Shown here one piece after another: positions 1 through 6,702 of a stretch of 64,000 bases of DNA. The notes beneath the pieces were generated by a model that did not search any database, was not told the DNA's origin, and was given only the letters and a program-made list of their open reading frames with translations. Both the position numbers and the translations under genes were made by a program. How positions within the stretch are numbered: position 1 is the stretch's first letter; the number at the start of each line of letters is the position of its first letter. The stretch lies in assembly GCA_002371825.1 (NCBI GenBank), contig DFHF01000061.1:41994-105993 (forward strand). Direction: 5' to 3'. The DNA is from Ruminococcus flavefaciens. Its GTDB lineage: Bacteria > Bacillota > Clostridia > Oscillospirales > Ruminococcaceae.

Positions 1-524
1 GGCACTCTGTCCTTGAGCGAACATAATACAAGTCCTCTGCAAAGAAACTCTTCAGCTGCCCCCTGAATAATAAATCCGCCGAGCATAAGCAATATCATTA
101 AGATGTCGGGGGTAGTGAACACACCGTCAAATCTGATACTTCCCGTGAGAGCGATAGCAGCAACGCAGACAGCCAGAATTCCCATGCCGATGAGGGCCCC
201 GATAAACCAGCCTCTGATGTTCTTGGTCACACCCATTTCGGAGAGCTTTCTTTTTTCTATGATCTTCCAGCAAAAAACGCTTGCGCCTAAAACAACTATC
301 ATTCCATAGTATTTGAGCAGGTTCATGACGCTGTCGCTGAACATTTCACCCTGCATGAAGTTTTTTCCGAAGATGAACATCGCACCGATAACGGCTCCCT
401 CTGCAAGCAGCAAGCCCGACCAGTAGCATATAATGAACATCAGCAGCTTTTTCACTACGAGCATTGCAGCAGGCATTTCTGTTCTGTTGTTGAACGGGCT
501 TATGTTTCTGATGAATTTTTTCAT
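1..524 (-). CDS. CPBP-family intramembrane protease (C-terminus beyond window)
   Basis: The minus strand is open from an ATG at 522-524 to the window edge, giving 174 residues of a partial protein. AAGGAGG at 534-540 precedes the start by about 9 nt. Four hydrophobic segments are visible, and near the truncated end lies AAEEFLCRGL, which fits the EExxxR motif of CPBP (CAAX protease/bacteriocin-processing) membrane metalloproteases; the later His-containing motifs would lie outside the window. Members of this family process or protect against peptides, or act as prenyl-protein endopeptidases. The substrate cannot be told here. Its neighbours in the window are an MFS exporter and a NUDIX gene, transcribed divergently. 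Confidence 0.8.
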   Translation of the reverse strand, partial: MKKFIRNISPFNNRTEMPAAMLVVKKLLMFIICYWSGLLLAEGAVIGAMFIFGKNFMQGEMFSDSVMNLLKYYGMIVVLGASVFCWKIIEKRKLSEMGVTKNIRGWFIGALIGMGILAVCVAAIALTGSIRFDGVFTTPDILMILLMLGGFIIQGAAEEFLCRGLVLCSLKDRV

Positions 525-540
525 AGATGAATTCCTCCTT

Positions 541-557
541 CTATCGCTTGGCGATAG
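541..557. promoter_or_regulatory. Perfect inverted repeat abutting the CPBP ribosome-binding site
   Basis: CTATCGC-TTG-GCGATAG is a 7-bp perfect dyad with a 3-nt centre, touching the AAGGAGG of the CPBP gene. In the RNA it would form a short hairpin next to the Shine-Dalgarno sequence; as DNA it could be a repressor operator. A second, weaker dyad (TGACG-N9-CGTCA, about 611-629) lies further upstream. I cannot tell which, if either, is functional. Confidence 0.35.
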
Positions 558-773
558 TTTTTCCTGATGAATCCATCGTACCATTTCTGCCCCCAGAAGT
601 CTACCAACTGACGCTGGAAATCCGTCAACAGGCGCTGACATTTGTGTTAACATCCGTTGCATTCCCTGTTTACAGGCATTTTTTTGACATAGCCTGCTGA
701 GCTGATTATATCATATCCGGCAGGAAAAAGCAATAGGTGAGGCACGGGAAAACTCCTCGGCAGAAGACTGTGC

Positions 774-802
774 TTGACTTTTTAATATGGTGGAGTTATA
801 AT
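774..802 (+). promoter_or_regulatory. Sigma-A promoter of the MFS/NUDIX unit
   Basis: TTGACT (774-779), a 17-bp spacer and TATAAT (797-802). It lies 150 bp upstream of the MFS start, leaving a long leader that contains a short peptide frame and several hairpins. Confidence 0.8.
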
Positions 803-829
803 ATGAAAAATGACTGGAAGGTGAAAGCT

Positions 830-868
830 ATGAGAAGATGCATAGTAAATTCTCCATGCAAGGTTTGA
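830..868 (+). CDS. Leader peptide of 12 codons (MRRCIVNSPCKV)
   Basis: ATG at 830 is preceded by GGAAGGTG (816-823) at a 6-nt spacing, an arrangement typical of a translated frame; the stop is TGA at 866-868. The frame starts about 20 nt after the likely transcription start and its codons 8-11 run through the 5' arm of the first hairpin (852-861). This is the layout of ribosome-stalling leaders that control resistance genes, in which short peptides rich in Arg/Lys at the start are common. The function is inferred from position and architecture; no homologue is recognised. Confidence 0.6.
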   Translation: MRRCIVNSPCKV

Positions 869-949
869 GGGATTTGCATGGAGGGTAAATAGCTCCCTCG
901 GACTTTGCATTTCTGATGATACAATTTTAATGTCAAAAGGAGCAAAGTC
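852..949 (+). promoter_or_regulatory. Candidate translation attenuator upstream of the MFS gene
   Basis: Three hairpins can be drawn. Arm 1 CTCCATGCAA (852-861) pairs perfectly with TTGCATGGAG (874-883). GAGGG (881-885) can instead pair with CCCTC (895-899), so these two exclude each other. GACTTTGC (901-908) pairs with GCAAAGTC (942-949), closing a loop that holds the MFS ribosome-binding site (AAGGAG, 937-942) directly before the ATG at 952. The word TTTGCAT occurs both at 873-879 and 904-910, so arm 1 could switch partners. A ribosome stalled on the leader peptide would disturb arm 1. This matches the logic of erm/cat-type attenuation; the inducer is unknown. Confidence 0.55.
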
Positions 950-951
950 AA

Positions 952-2229
952 ATGAAAGATCAAATAAAAAAATTAAGAAGTTATCTCCTGTTGTGGAGCA
1001 CTCAGTCGCTTTCTGAACTTGGAAGCGCCATGACAAGCTATGCGCTGGTGCTGTGGCTTTATAATAACAGCGGCTCTGCGTTAAAGACCGCCCTGCTGAC
1101 TGTCTGCTCATATGCGCCCTATGTTCTGATGAGCATATTTGCTGGCGCACTCAGCGATAAATGGAACAAAAAGCGAACGATGCTCGTTTGTGACCTGTTT
1201 GCAGCTATGACTACTGTGGCAGCCTTTGTGCTGATAAAAACGGGCACTCTCCAATTATGGCATCTGTACGCAATAAATGCCTTTAACGGACTTATGAACA
1301 CTGTTCAGCAGCCTGCAAGCGAAGTGGCTTCAACACAGCTGATACCTGAGGAATATTATCAGAAAACAAGCGGGCTGCGGTCGTTTTCAAGGTCGCTGAA
1401 TTCTCTCCTGACACCTGTTCTTGCAACAGTAGTGTTCTCTTTCGGAGGAGTATCAGCGGTTATGGCGGCTGACCTCATTACCTTTGCCGGAGCATTCCTG
1501 ACACTGCTGATGTTCATATCTATACCCGAGCCAGAAGGTTCAAAGGCGAAGAAGGAACCTGTTCTTTCTGCGGCAAGGGAAGGGCTCAGGTGGCTGAAAG
1601 GCTGCCCGGTAGTGCTGAAACTAATATTTTTCCTTGCCGGGATAAACCTGATAGCTTCCGCTTATAATTCAGCTCTGCCTGCAATGGTGCTCTCAAAGCC
1701 GAGCGGCGGAGAAAGGGTGCTGGGCACTGTGAATTTCTTTGCAGGCGCTGCGGCTCTGGCAGGAAGTCTTACAGCTTCACTGACACCTGCCCCTAAAAAT
1801 CGTATCAGAGCCATTTGTGCTGCACTTTTCTTCTCTATGAGTACAGAGAACTTTATGCTTGCATTAAGTGATTCTCCGGTAATATGGTGTACAGGAGCGG
1901 TCTGCGGCTGGCTTTTCATCCCGTATATGGGAGCAAATCTGGACGTTATTCTCAGAAGCACTATACCTGCCGATATGCAGGGGAGAGTCTATTCCTGCCG
2001 GAATACTCTGCAATTTTTTACTATCCCTGTTGGATATCTGTCGGGAGGCCTGCTTATCGACAAGGTGTTTGAGCCTTATATGGCCGGTATCAGCCGTGAC
2101 AGTCTGCTGGTATCACTTTTCGGCAGCGGTAAAGGCTCCGGAGCAGCTTTTCTCTTCGCAGTACTCGGTATATCCGGAATTGCAGTCTGTGTAATTTTCA
2201 GTCTGCTCCTGAGAGGAGAAAAAGGATGA
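952..2229 (+). CDS. MFS transporter, DHA3 macrolide-efflux-like
   Basis: A 425-residue membrane protein with about 12 hydrophobic segments. The N-terminal part has the MFS layout with a motif-A-like loop (FAGALSDKWNKKRT) after helix 2, and overall it resembles the DHA3 drug:proton antiporters that include Mef macrolide exporters and EntS. It would act in the cytoplasmic membrane to export a small hydrophobic molecule using the proton gradient. The start is the ATG directly after AAGGAG at 937-942. A NUDIX gene follows 83 bp later and probably shares the transcript up to the hairpin at 2790. The leader peptide and alternative hairpins upstream suggest drug-induced translation, which supports a resistance role. 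The substrate is not predictable from sequence. Confidence 0.85.
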   Translation: MKDQIKKLRSYLLLWSTQSLSELGSAMTSYALVLWLYNNSGSALKTALLTVCSYAPYVLMSIFAGALSDKWNKKRTMLVCDLFAAMTTVAAFVLIKTGTLQLWHLYAINAFNGLMNTVQQPASEVASTQLIPEEYYQKTSGLRSFSRSLNSLLTPVLATVVFSFGGVSAVMAADLITFAGAFLTLLMFISIPEPEGSKAKKEPVLSAAREGLRWLKGCPVVLKLIFFLAGINLIASAYNSALPAMVLSKPSGGERVLGTVNFFAGAAALAGSLTASLTPAPKNRIRAICAALFFSMSTENFMLALSDSPVIWCTGAVCGWLFIPYMGANLDVILRSTIPADMQGRVYSCRNTLQFFTIPVGYLSGGLLIDKVFEPYMAGISRDSLLVSLFGSGKGSGAAFLFAVLGISGIAVCVIFSLLLRGEKG

Positions 2230-2312
2230 CATGAAGGGCTGTGAATCAGGACGTTAATGAGAAAAAGTGCGGAATACACCACTTCTGAAAGAAAGTGAAC
2301 GGGAGGCATAAA

Positions 2313-2783
2313 ATGGGATACATTATGGAGCTTCGCAAGGTGCTGGGAAGCCGTCCGCTGATAATGGCAGGCACCGGAGTTATTATTGTGAACGAAAAAA
2401 ATCAGGTGCTGCTGGGCAGGCGCACGGATAACGGCTTCTGGGACTATCCCGGCGGCTCAATGGAGCTGGGCGAAAGCTTTGAGGAATGTGCCCGCAGAGA
2501 GGTGCTGGAGGAGACCGGTCTTACCTGTGGAAAGCTGGAATTCCTTATGGACGTGTCCGGAGAGGATTCATTCTATCAGTATCCCAACGGCGATAAGGTC
2601 TATATAGCCGGCATCGTTTACCTCTGCCGTGATTTTTCCGGAGAGCTGAAGGTGCAGGAGGAAGAGGTGGCGGAACAGCGCTTTTTCCCTATAGATCAAC
2701 TGCCGGAGAATACTGCTCCCGGCCTGCTGAAGGAAAAGGCCTTTCGTCTCGCAAGAGAAAGACTTTCTGGTGAAAGTGAATAA
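2313..2783 (+). CDS. NUDIX hydrolase
   Basis: A 156-residue protein with an intact Nudix box (G-x5-E-x7-REV-x-EE-x-GL, residues about 48-70: GGSMELGESF then REVLEETGL). Nudix enzymes cleave nucleoside diphosphates linked to another moiety; the substrate cannot be named. The ATG at 2313 is chosen because GGGAGG (2301-2306) sits 6 nt before it; a GTG at 2295 is in frame but lies upstream of that site. It follows the MFS gene closely and ends just before a 10-bp hairpin. Its pairing with an exporter may be incidental or may reflect drug modification, which is speculation. Confidence 0.88.
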   Translation: MGYIMELRKVLGSRPLIMAGTGVIIVNEKNQVLLGRRTDNGFWDYPGGSMELGESFEECARREVLEETGLTCGKLEFLMDVSGEDSFYQYPNGDKVYIAGIVYLCRDFSGELKVQEEEVAEQRFFPIDQLPENTAPGLLKEKAFRLARERLSGESE

Positions 2784-2789
2784 AGAAAA

Positions 2790-2822
2790 GCCGCTGCTGT
2801 ACTGGAAATGTGCAGCAGCGGC
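2790..2822 (+). terminator. Hairpin terminator after MFS-NUDIX
   Basis: GCCGCTGCTG (2790-2799) pairs perfectly with CAGCAGCGGC (2813-2822). The following sequence (ATATTTATAT) is A/T-rich but not a pure T run, so termination may be partial. Confidence 0.6.
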
Positions 2823-2870
2823 ATATTTATATCATTTCAACAGCTCTACAGTCAAGGGGATAAAGCTTAT

Positions 2871-3809
2871 ATGAAGTCTGTGAGGATATCAGAAGCATCG
2901 TATTACTTTAAGAACGGCAAGCCTCTTAATGATATAAGGGCGAAGGATATTGAGTACTTTTGCAACACACTGATAGATGCAGGTAAAAGCTCTAAAACCG
3001 TACATAAAATGCTCAGCCTTATCGGACCGGCTTTCAGATACGCTGAGAAGAACGACTTCATACTCAGGAATCCTATGAGAGTTGTGGACAAGCCTTCTAA
3101 GGTCAAAAAAGAGAGCAGTTACTACAACGCCGAACAGCTTAACAAACTTGCACAAGCTGCTAAAGGCTCCTACATAGAAACACCCGTTATCCTCTCTATG
3201 GTGCTCGGACTCAGAAGATCTGAGGTAGTCGGTATCACCTGGGATAATGTTGACTTTGAGAACCGACTGCTGCACATAAAACAGAGTGTTATTGTAGGCG
3301 ATTCCAGTATACTTCCACATGGGACGTATAAGGTCATCGGTCACACAAATAGCCGTAAACCGAAGGATATTATCCTGAAATACTTTCTCAAGACAGAAAG
3401 CAGTGAGAGGAGCTTCACTATGAACGATGCTCTTTATAGCTACCTCAAGGCTCTGAAAGCGGAGCAGGATAATCTGATAAGAGAGACGAATGAATATCGT
3501 GATTTCCTTTGCGTTAACGCTGTAGGCGCACTAATAACGCCGGACAGCATAACACATTACTTCATAAAACTCCTCGATGAAAACGAGCTTCCGCACATAA
3601 GATTCCACGAACTCAGGCACTCCTGTATCAGTCTCCTCGCCAATAATACAGCGTTCTCGGTAAAGCAGGTACAGGATTACGCAGGTCACAGCGACTTCCT
3701 CACAACTTTTAACGTGTACAGCCATACCGATGATTCGGATAAAAAGACTGAAATGGACTATATCACAAGCTGCTTCACAAATCTGTTCGGCGACAGCAAT
3801 GAAGGATAA
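2871..3809 (+). CDS. Tyrosine recombinase/integrase, N-terminally truncated
   Basis: The catalytic domain of a phage/ICE-type tyrosine integrase is complete: Arg in LGLRRSEVVG, HELRHS, GHSDF, and the Tyr nucleophile in NVYSHTDD. The end of the core-binding domain is also present. The arm-binding domain and most of the first core-binding helix are missing: relatives have about 380-400 residues and this one has 312 from the ATG at 2871 (weak AAGGGGA at 2854-2860), or 333 if an ATG at 2808 inside the preceding hairpin is used. It therefore looks like the remnant left by deletion of a mobile element; activity is doubtful because the DNA arm-binding region is gone. Confidence 0.8.
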   Translation: MKSVRISEASYYFKNGKPLNDIRAKDIEYFCNTLIDAGKSSKTVHKMLSLIGPAFRYAEKNDFILRNPMRVVDKPSKVKKESSYYNAEQLNKLAQAAKGSYIETPVILSMVLGLRRSEVVGITWDNVDFENRLLHIKQSVIVGDSSILPHGTYKVIGHTNSRKPKDIILKYFLKTESSERSFTMNDALYSYLKALKAEQDNLIRETNEYRDFLCVNAVGALITPDSITHYFIKLLDENELPHIRFHELRHSCISLLANNTAFSVKQVQDYAGHSDFLTTFNVYSHTDDSDKKTEMDYITSCFTNLFGDSNEG

Positions 3810-3815
3810 ACTAAG

Positions 3816-3844
3816 AGCAGGCGCTCCTATCCGGTGCGCCTGCT
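3816..3844 (+). terminator. Hairpin after the integrase remnant
   Basis: AGCAGGCGC (3816-3824) pairs with GCGCCTGCT (3836-3844) around an 11-nt loop, 7 bp after the integrase stop. The tail (TCATCA) is not T-rich, so this may be a weak terminator or a 3'-end stabiliser. Confidence 0.45.
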
Positions 3845-3848
3845 TCAT

Positions 3849-3878
3849 CAAACTCAAATCTGTTGACATTTGAGTTTG
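3849..3878. repeat. Perfect 11-bp inverted repeat with TTGACA in its centre
   Basis: CAAACTCAAAT (3849-3859) and ATTTGAGTTTG (3868-3878) flank an 8-nt centre. TTGACA (3863-3868) straddles the centre and right arm, but the matching -10 position (3886-3891, TACGAC) is poor. The stretch 3810-4175 has no credible gene; it holds this repeat, a strong terminator and a long imperfect inverted repeat. It could be an operator or a recombination site left by the element that carried the integrase. Confidence 0.4.
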
Positions 3879-4045
3879 TTTGTGATACGACAGCATTAAA
3901 AAGCGCAAATGGTATATGTTTTTGCGTTTTGCGTTTTGCTCTCTGTAACATCATTATCCCATCGCAATGAATATACATATTTGAGTCTTCATAATAATCT
4001 TGAAGAAACTGATAAGTTTCCAAAACTGCGATCCATAATATATAG

Positions 4046-4080
4046 AAAAGGACTGATTTCTCAGTCCTTTTTCTTTATTT
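4046..4080. terminator. Strong intrinsic terminator, probably bidirectional
   Basis: AAAAGGACTGA (4046-4056), loop TTTC, TCAGTCCTTTT (4061-4071), then TTCTTTATTT. On the minus strand the same stem has a GAAA loop and is followed by CTATATATT. It ends any plus-strand transcript from the integrase region and can catch read-through from the MerR gene. Confidence 0.8.
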
Positions 4081-4125
4081 CCACATATCTGAAATCAAAT
4101 CTCCAAAAAAATCAGAAACACTATC

Positions 4126-4162
4126 TATAGTGAACGCAAAAAAGAATTTTGCTTTCACTATA
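4126..4162. repeat. Long imperfect inverted repeat after the MerR gene
   Basis: TATAGTGAA-c-GCAAAA pairs with TTTTGC-t-TTCACTATA (4147-4162), that is 15 paired positions and one mismatch around a 5-nt loop. It begins 13 bp past the stop of the minus-strand regulator. There is no T tract outside the stem. It may serve as the regulator's 3' hairpin or be a leftover transposon-like end. Confidence 0.45.
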
Positions 4163-4175
4163 AATATCAATCAGA

Positions 4176-4916
4176 TCAGACGCAATACTTTTCTATCGCA
4201 TCAGAAATAAACTGTGCTGTTCCATCTCCATGCCTGTCGATGTTTTTTCTGAAGCGTTCATCACCGGTATACATTTTACCAAGTCCAGCAAGGATCTCAT
4301 CTGTACAGGTATAACTTGTTTCGGTAATATAACTCTGAAGTTGCCTTACAAGATTCACCGCTTCATTGCTGTCCGGAGTGAATCCGTTTTTCATGCATTC
4401 TGCAAATTCAGCCATAATGCCATCAATACCGGCTGCCAGAGATTTATGATCATCCGCAGAAAATGATCCTGTCTTCTTCTCGAATTCACTGTAAGCAACA
4501 GTATTACCCCATTTTTCTTTTGCTTCGCGTGCGTATTCCTCACGCTTATTTTTAAATTCACTGTTATCAAATACTTTCATATTGATTTTTACTCCTTTCA
4601 CCGCATCATCGAGAGACGAGATAAGCTTTTCGATCCTGTTCTTTTTTAGGATCATAAGATCTTTCTGCGCCTCAAGTGCTTTTTTTCTGTCATAGTCAGG
4701 AGATGACAGGATCTTTAAAATATCCTTCAGTGAAAAGTCAAGCTCACGGTAAAACAGTATCTCCTGCATTCTCGCAAGACTGTCTTCGTCATAATATTTG
4801 TAACCGTTCTGTTCGTCAACAAAAGCCGGCTTCAGCAATCCTGTTTCATCATAGTAATGAAGTGTGCGCACACTTACATCAGTGAGTCTGGCAAATTCCT
4901 TTATCTGATATCTCAT
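4176..4916 (-). CDS. MerR-family regulator with TipAS-type drug-binding domain
   Basis: A 246-residue protein. Residues 1-70 form the winged helix-turn-helix (YQIKEFARLTDVSVRTLHYYDETGLL), followed by a coiled-coil dimerisation helix (about 75-115). The C-terminal part carries the TipAS signature around EYAREAKEKWGNTVAYSEFEK, the fold that binds thiopeptides and other compounds in TipAL and multidrugs in Mta relatives. It probably twists its own promoter, which has the 19-bp spacer and central dyad these activators need. AGGAGG (4926-4931) precedes the ATG. No drug pump lies divergent to it, so any target other than itself must be elsewhere, possibly the nearby MFS exporter. Confidence 0.88.
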   Translation of the reverse strand: MRYQIKEFARLTDVSVRTLHYYDETGLLKPAFVDEQNGYKYYDEDSLARMQEILFYRELDFSLKDILKILSSPDYDRKKALEAQKDLMILKKNRIEKLISSLDDAVKGVKINMKVFDNSEFKNKREEYAREAKEKWGNTVAYSEFEKKTGSFSADDHKSLAAGIDGIMAEFAECMKNGFTPDSNEAVNLVRQLQSYITETSYTCTDEILAGLGKMYTGDERFRKNIDRHGDGTAQFISDAIEKYCV

Positions 4917-4940
4917 AGCATCTTACCTCCTGTGATTATT

Positions 4941-4971
4941 AGTATATACTATGACGTTACGTCAAAGTCAA
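4941..4971 (-). promoter_or_regulatory. MerR-type promoter with 19-bp spacer and operator dyad
   Basis: On the minus strand TTGACT (4966-4971), a 19-bp spacer and TATACT (4941-4946). The spacer contains the perfect dyad TGACGTTACGTCA (4952-4964). An overlong spacer with a central dyad is the hallmark of promoters activated by DNA distortion by MerR proteins, so the regulator downstream most likely controls itself. Confidence 0.8.
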
Positions 4972-5027
4972 TAGGTTTTGAAAAATTTTTAAAGGAAAAA
5001 TTACTTATCCTTCTCTTTGTACAGAAA

Positions 5028-5052
5028 GTCCCCGCAATTGCGGGGACATAGC
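5028..5052 (-). terminator. Terminator after the Fic gene
   Basis: GTCCCCGC-AATT-GCGGGGAC (5028-5047) is a perfect palindrome; on the minus strand it lies 6 bp after the Fic stop and is followed by TTTCTGT. It separates the Fic transcript from the MerR promoter. Confidence 0.7.
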
Positions 5053-5053
5053 T

Positions 5054-5824
5054 TTATATATGTTTGTTTATCAGTTCTCTTGACGCCAGCTCGGTCTTAT
5101 CGTAGTTTATTCTGAAATAGTCAAGGATAGCCTTCATATCGTCCTGCATGGACAGGAATACATCTATCAACCGTTCTTTTTTCTCGTCCGACTGCCATTC
5201 CTTTAGTCCAACGTAGTAGAAATGCTTGATATCCTCATTGATGAAGAAAGGGACAATGCTATTAGCAAGGCACTGTTTCAACATCAGAAGCCTGCCTATA
5301 CGGCCGTTTCCGTCGTAGAAGGGGTGTATCTTTTCAAAAGCGGCATGGAACTCAGCAACGTCGTAAAGGTCGAGAGAAGGCTTACTTTCGTATTTGCGGA
5401 GCAGATCCTGTACAAGACCGGATACATCTTCCGGTAAGGCAGTTTCTATCTCACCGACCTCATTAGGGTACTTCTTATAGTCGCCTATAACAGCGTAATC
5501 TGTATCATCCTCCATAACGCCGTTCTTCAGCATACGGTGGAGCTGCTTTATATAGTCCTCCGTAATAGGCTCATTGACGGTATCAAGGATATAGTCTAAG
5601 CATCTGAAGTGATTTGCAGCCTCAAATACATCATTCACCGGAACAGTACCGTCGATAGTGCGTGTCTCATAGATATATCTGGTCTGGTCATGTGTAAGTC
5701 TGCTGCCTTCGATGTGGTTGGAGTTGTAAGCAAAATCAACCTGCATCCTGTTATATATGCTGCCCTTGATCTTCCTGCTCTTCTCAGAAAGCAGAACAGG
5801 CAGTAGTTCTCTTGTATCTGACAT
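5054..5824 (-). CDS. Fic-domain AMP-transferase-like protein
   Basis: A 256-residue protein with the full Fic catalytic motif HPFYDGNGRIGR (residues 167-178), including the catalytic His and the ATP-phosphate-binding GNGR. Fic enzymes transfer AMP or related groups from nucleotides to hydroxyl side chains of target proteins. SNHIEG at residues 35-40 matches the inhibitory helix motif (S/T)xxxE(G/N), placed N-terminally as in class II Fic proteins, so the enzyme is predicted to be self-inhibited and no separate antitoxin is needed or seen. It has its own consensus promoter and terminator. The target is unknown. Confidence 0.9.
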   Translation of the reverse strand: MSDTRELLPVLLSEKSRKIKGSIYNRMQVDFAYNSNHIEGSRLTHDQTRYIYETRTIDGTVPVNDVFEAANHFRCLDYILDTVNEPITEDYIKQLHRMLKNGVMEDDTDYAVIGDYKKYPNEVGEIETALPEDVSGLVQDLLRKYESKPSLDLYDVAEFHAAFEKIHPFYDGNGRIGRLLMLKQCLANSIVPFFINEDIKHFYYVGLKEWQSDEKKERLIDVFLSMQDDMKAILDYFRINYDKTELASRELINKHI

Positions 5825-5849
5825 AAGGAACCTCCTTATCTTTTATAAT

Positions 5850-5878
5850 ATTATAACAAGCTATAAAATATTAGTCAA
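5850..5878 (-). promoter_or_regulatory. Sigma-A promoter of the Fic gene
   Basis: TTGACT (5873-5878), 17-bp spacer, TATAAT (5850-5855) on the minus strand, followed by AAGGAGG 12 bp before the Fic ATG. Confidence 0.8.
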
Positions 5879-5982
5879 GACGCTTTAACAGAAGAACTGT
5901 TATCCCGATGGACGAAAGAACTATTCTGCTGATTTTTTATCGTCTTTATTCGTCCCTGATTTTGCAGGTATCGCAAAATAGC

Positions 5983-6002
5983 GTAGGAAAAATGTAGGAA
6001 AA
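5983..6002. repeat. Direct repeat GTAGGAAAA x2 beside the tRNA terminator
   Basis: Two copies of GTAGGAAAA begin at 5983 and 5994, an 11-bp period of about one helical turn. Such spacing suits an integrase arm-type or regulator site, and an integrase remnant lies 2 kb away, but no second att copy is found in the window. Confidence 0.25.
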
Positions 6003-6007
6003 CAACG

Positions 6008-6038
6008 AAAAAAGCACTTCCTCAAACGAGAAAGTGCC
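6008..6038 (-). terminator. Terminator of the tRNA operon
   Basis: On the minus strand GCACTT (6032-6037) pairs with AAGTGC (6014-6019), followed by TTTTTT (6008-6013), 9 bp after the CCA end of tRNA-His. Confidence 0.75.
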
Positions 6039-6046
6039 TATTCTTC

Positions 6047-6124
6047 TGGGGTGGGAGATGGGATTCGAACCCACGGTCTTCGGGACCACAATCCGACGCT
6101 TTAACCAGCTAAGCTACACCCACC
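6047..6124 (-). tRNA. tRNA-His (GTG)
   Basis: A full cloverleaf on the minus strand with anticodon loop TTGTGGT, giving GTG. The extra 5' G (position -1, base 6124) opposite C73 is the tRNA-His identity element, and CCA is encoded (6047-6049). The acceptor stem has one T-T mismatch and the anticodon stem one A-C, so it should be scored with a covariance model. It is the last gene of a Gly-Arg-His array. Confidence 0.9.
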
Positions 6125-6182
6125 ATATAAATAAAAACGAAGCTCTCCATTAGATTGGAGTATGTAACGGAGAGTTTCGGAA

Positions 6183-6259
6183 TGGCGCGCCTTGCTGGAT
6201 TCGAACCAGCGGCTTACTGCTTAGAAGGCAGTTACTCTATCCAGCTGAGTTAAAGGCGC
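6183..6259 (-). tRNA. tRNA-Arg (TCT)
   Basis: Cloverleaf with acceptor GCGCCTT/AAGGCGC, anticodon loop CTTCTAA giving TCT (reads AGA/AGG), a T loop TTCGAAT, and encoded CCA (6183-6185). The spacer to tRNA-His contains a hairpin (CTCTCC with GGAGAG), as expected for a processed polycistronic tRNA transcript. Confidence 0.93.
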
Positions 6260-6291
6260 ATAGATAAAATCAGCAGCCAAGGCTGCTTAAT

Positions 6292-6365
<74 letters not shown>

Positions 6366-6385
6366 ATGGCGTTTCAACAGATAAT

Positions 6386-6414
6386 ATTCTATCACAAATA
6401 GGGACGGTTGTCAA
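6386..6414 (-). promoter_or_regulatory. Sigma-A promoter of the tRNA operon
   Basis: TTGACA (6409-6414), 17-bp spacer, TAGAAT (6386-6391) on the minus strand. Confidence 0.8.
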
Positions 6415-6669
6415 GAGCAAGAATGAAAAAAAGTCGTTATACACAAAAAAAGTCTGATATGATTTTTGCGGAAGGTCATAATGACGAAACTGCGGCGGCT
6501 GTGTGATAAGTGACATTTTTGTTATTGAAAAGTCACGGTAAAGTCATACTGTCAGCATATAATTATAAAAGCAAAGGACATCATGATACTTAAGTGCCGA
6601 TATATGCGGAAAGACAGGAATCTGATGAAAAAAGCAAACCTTTGAAAAAAATGCAAAATAACTGCAAAA

Positions 6670-6702
6670 TCTATTGACAATTATCTGTCAATAGATTATT
6701 AT
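6670..6702 (+). promoter_or_regulatory. Promoter with overlapping 10-bp operator palindrome
   Basis: TTGACA (6674-6679), 17-bp spacer, TATTAT (6697-6702). TCTATTGACA (6670-6679) and TGTCAATAGA (6686-6695) form a perfect 10-bp dyad with a 6-bp centre that covers the -35 box and half the spacer, as expected of a repressor operator. The first permease gene starts 160 bp downstream. The rest of 6415-6861 shows no gene; it has A/T-rich sequence and a loose GTGAC/GTCAC repeat near 6507-6532. Confidence 0.65.

Noticed and set aside
782..1150. 122-codon open frame on the minus strand opposite the MFS leader
   Set aside because: It runs antisense through the promoter, leader hairpins and the start of the MFS gene, has no ribosome-binding site and no family signature.
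2808..2870. Upstream ATG of the integrase as true start
   Set aside because: It sits inside the hairpin after the NUDIX gene and lacks an SD; even with it the N-terminal DNA-binding region is missing.
3909..4130. 73-codon frame between integrase and MerR
   Set aside because: It crosses the strong terminator at 4,046-4,080, has no SD and its composition looks random.
5983..6002. GTAGGAAAA repeats as one end of an attL/attR pair
   Set aside because: No matching second copy, and no duplicated tRNA 3' end, is found anywhere in the window, so a defined element cannot be drawn.
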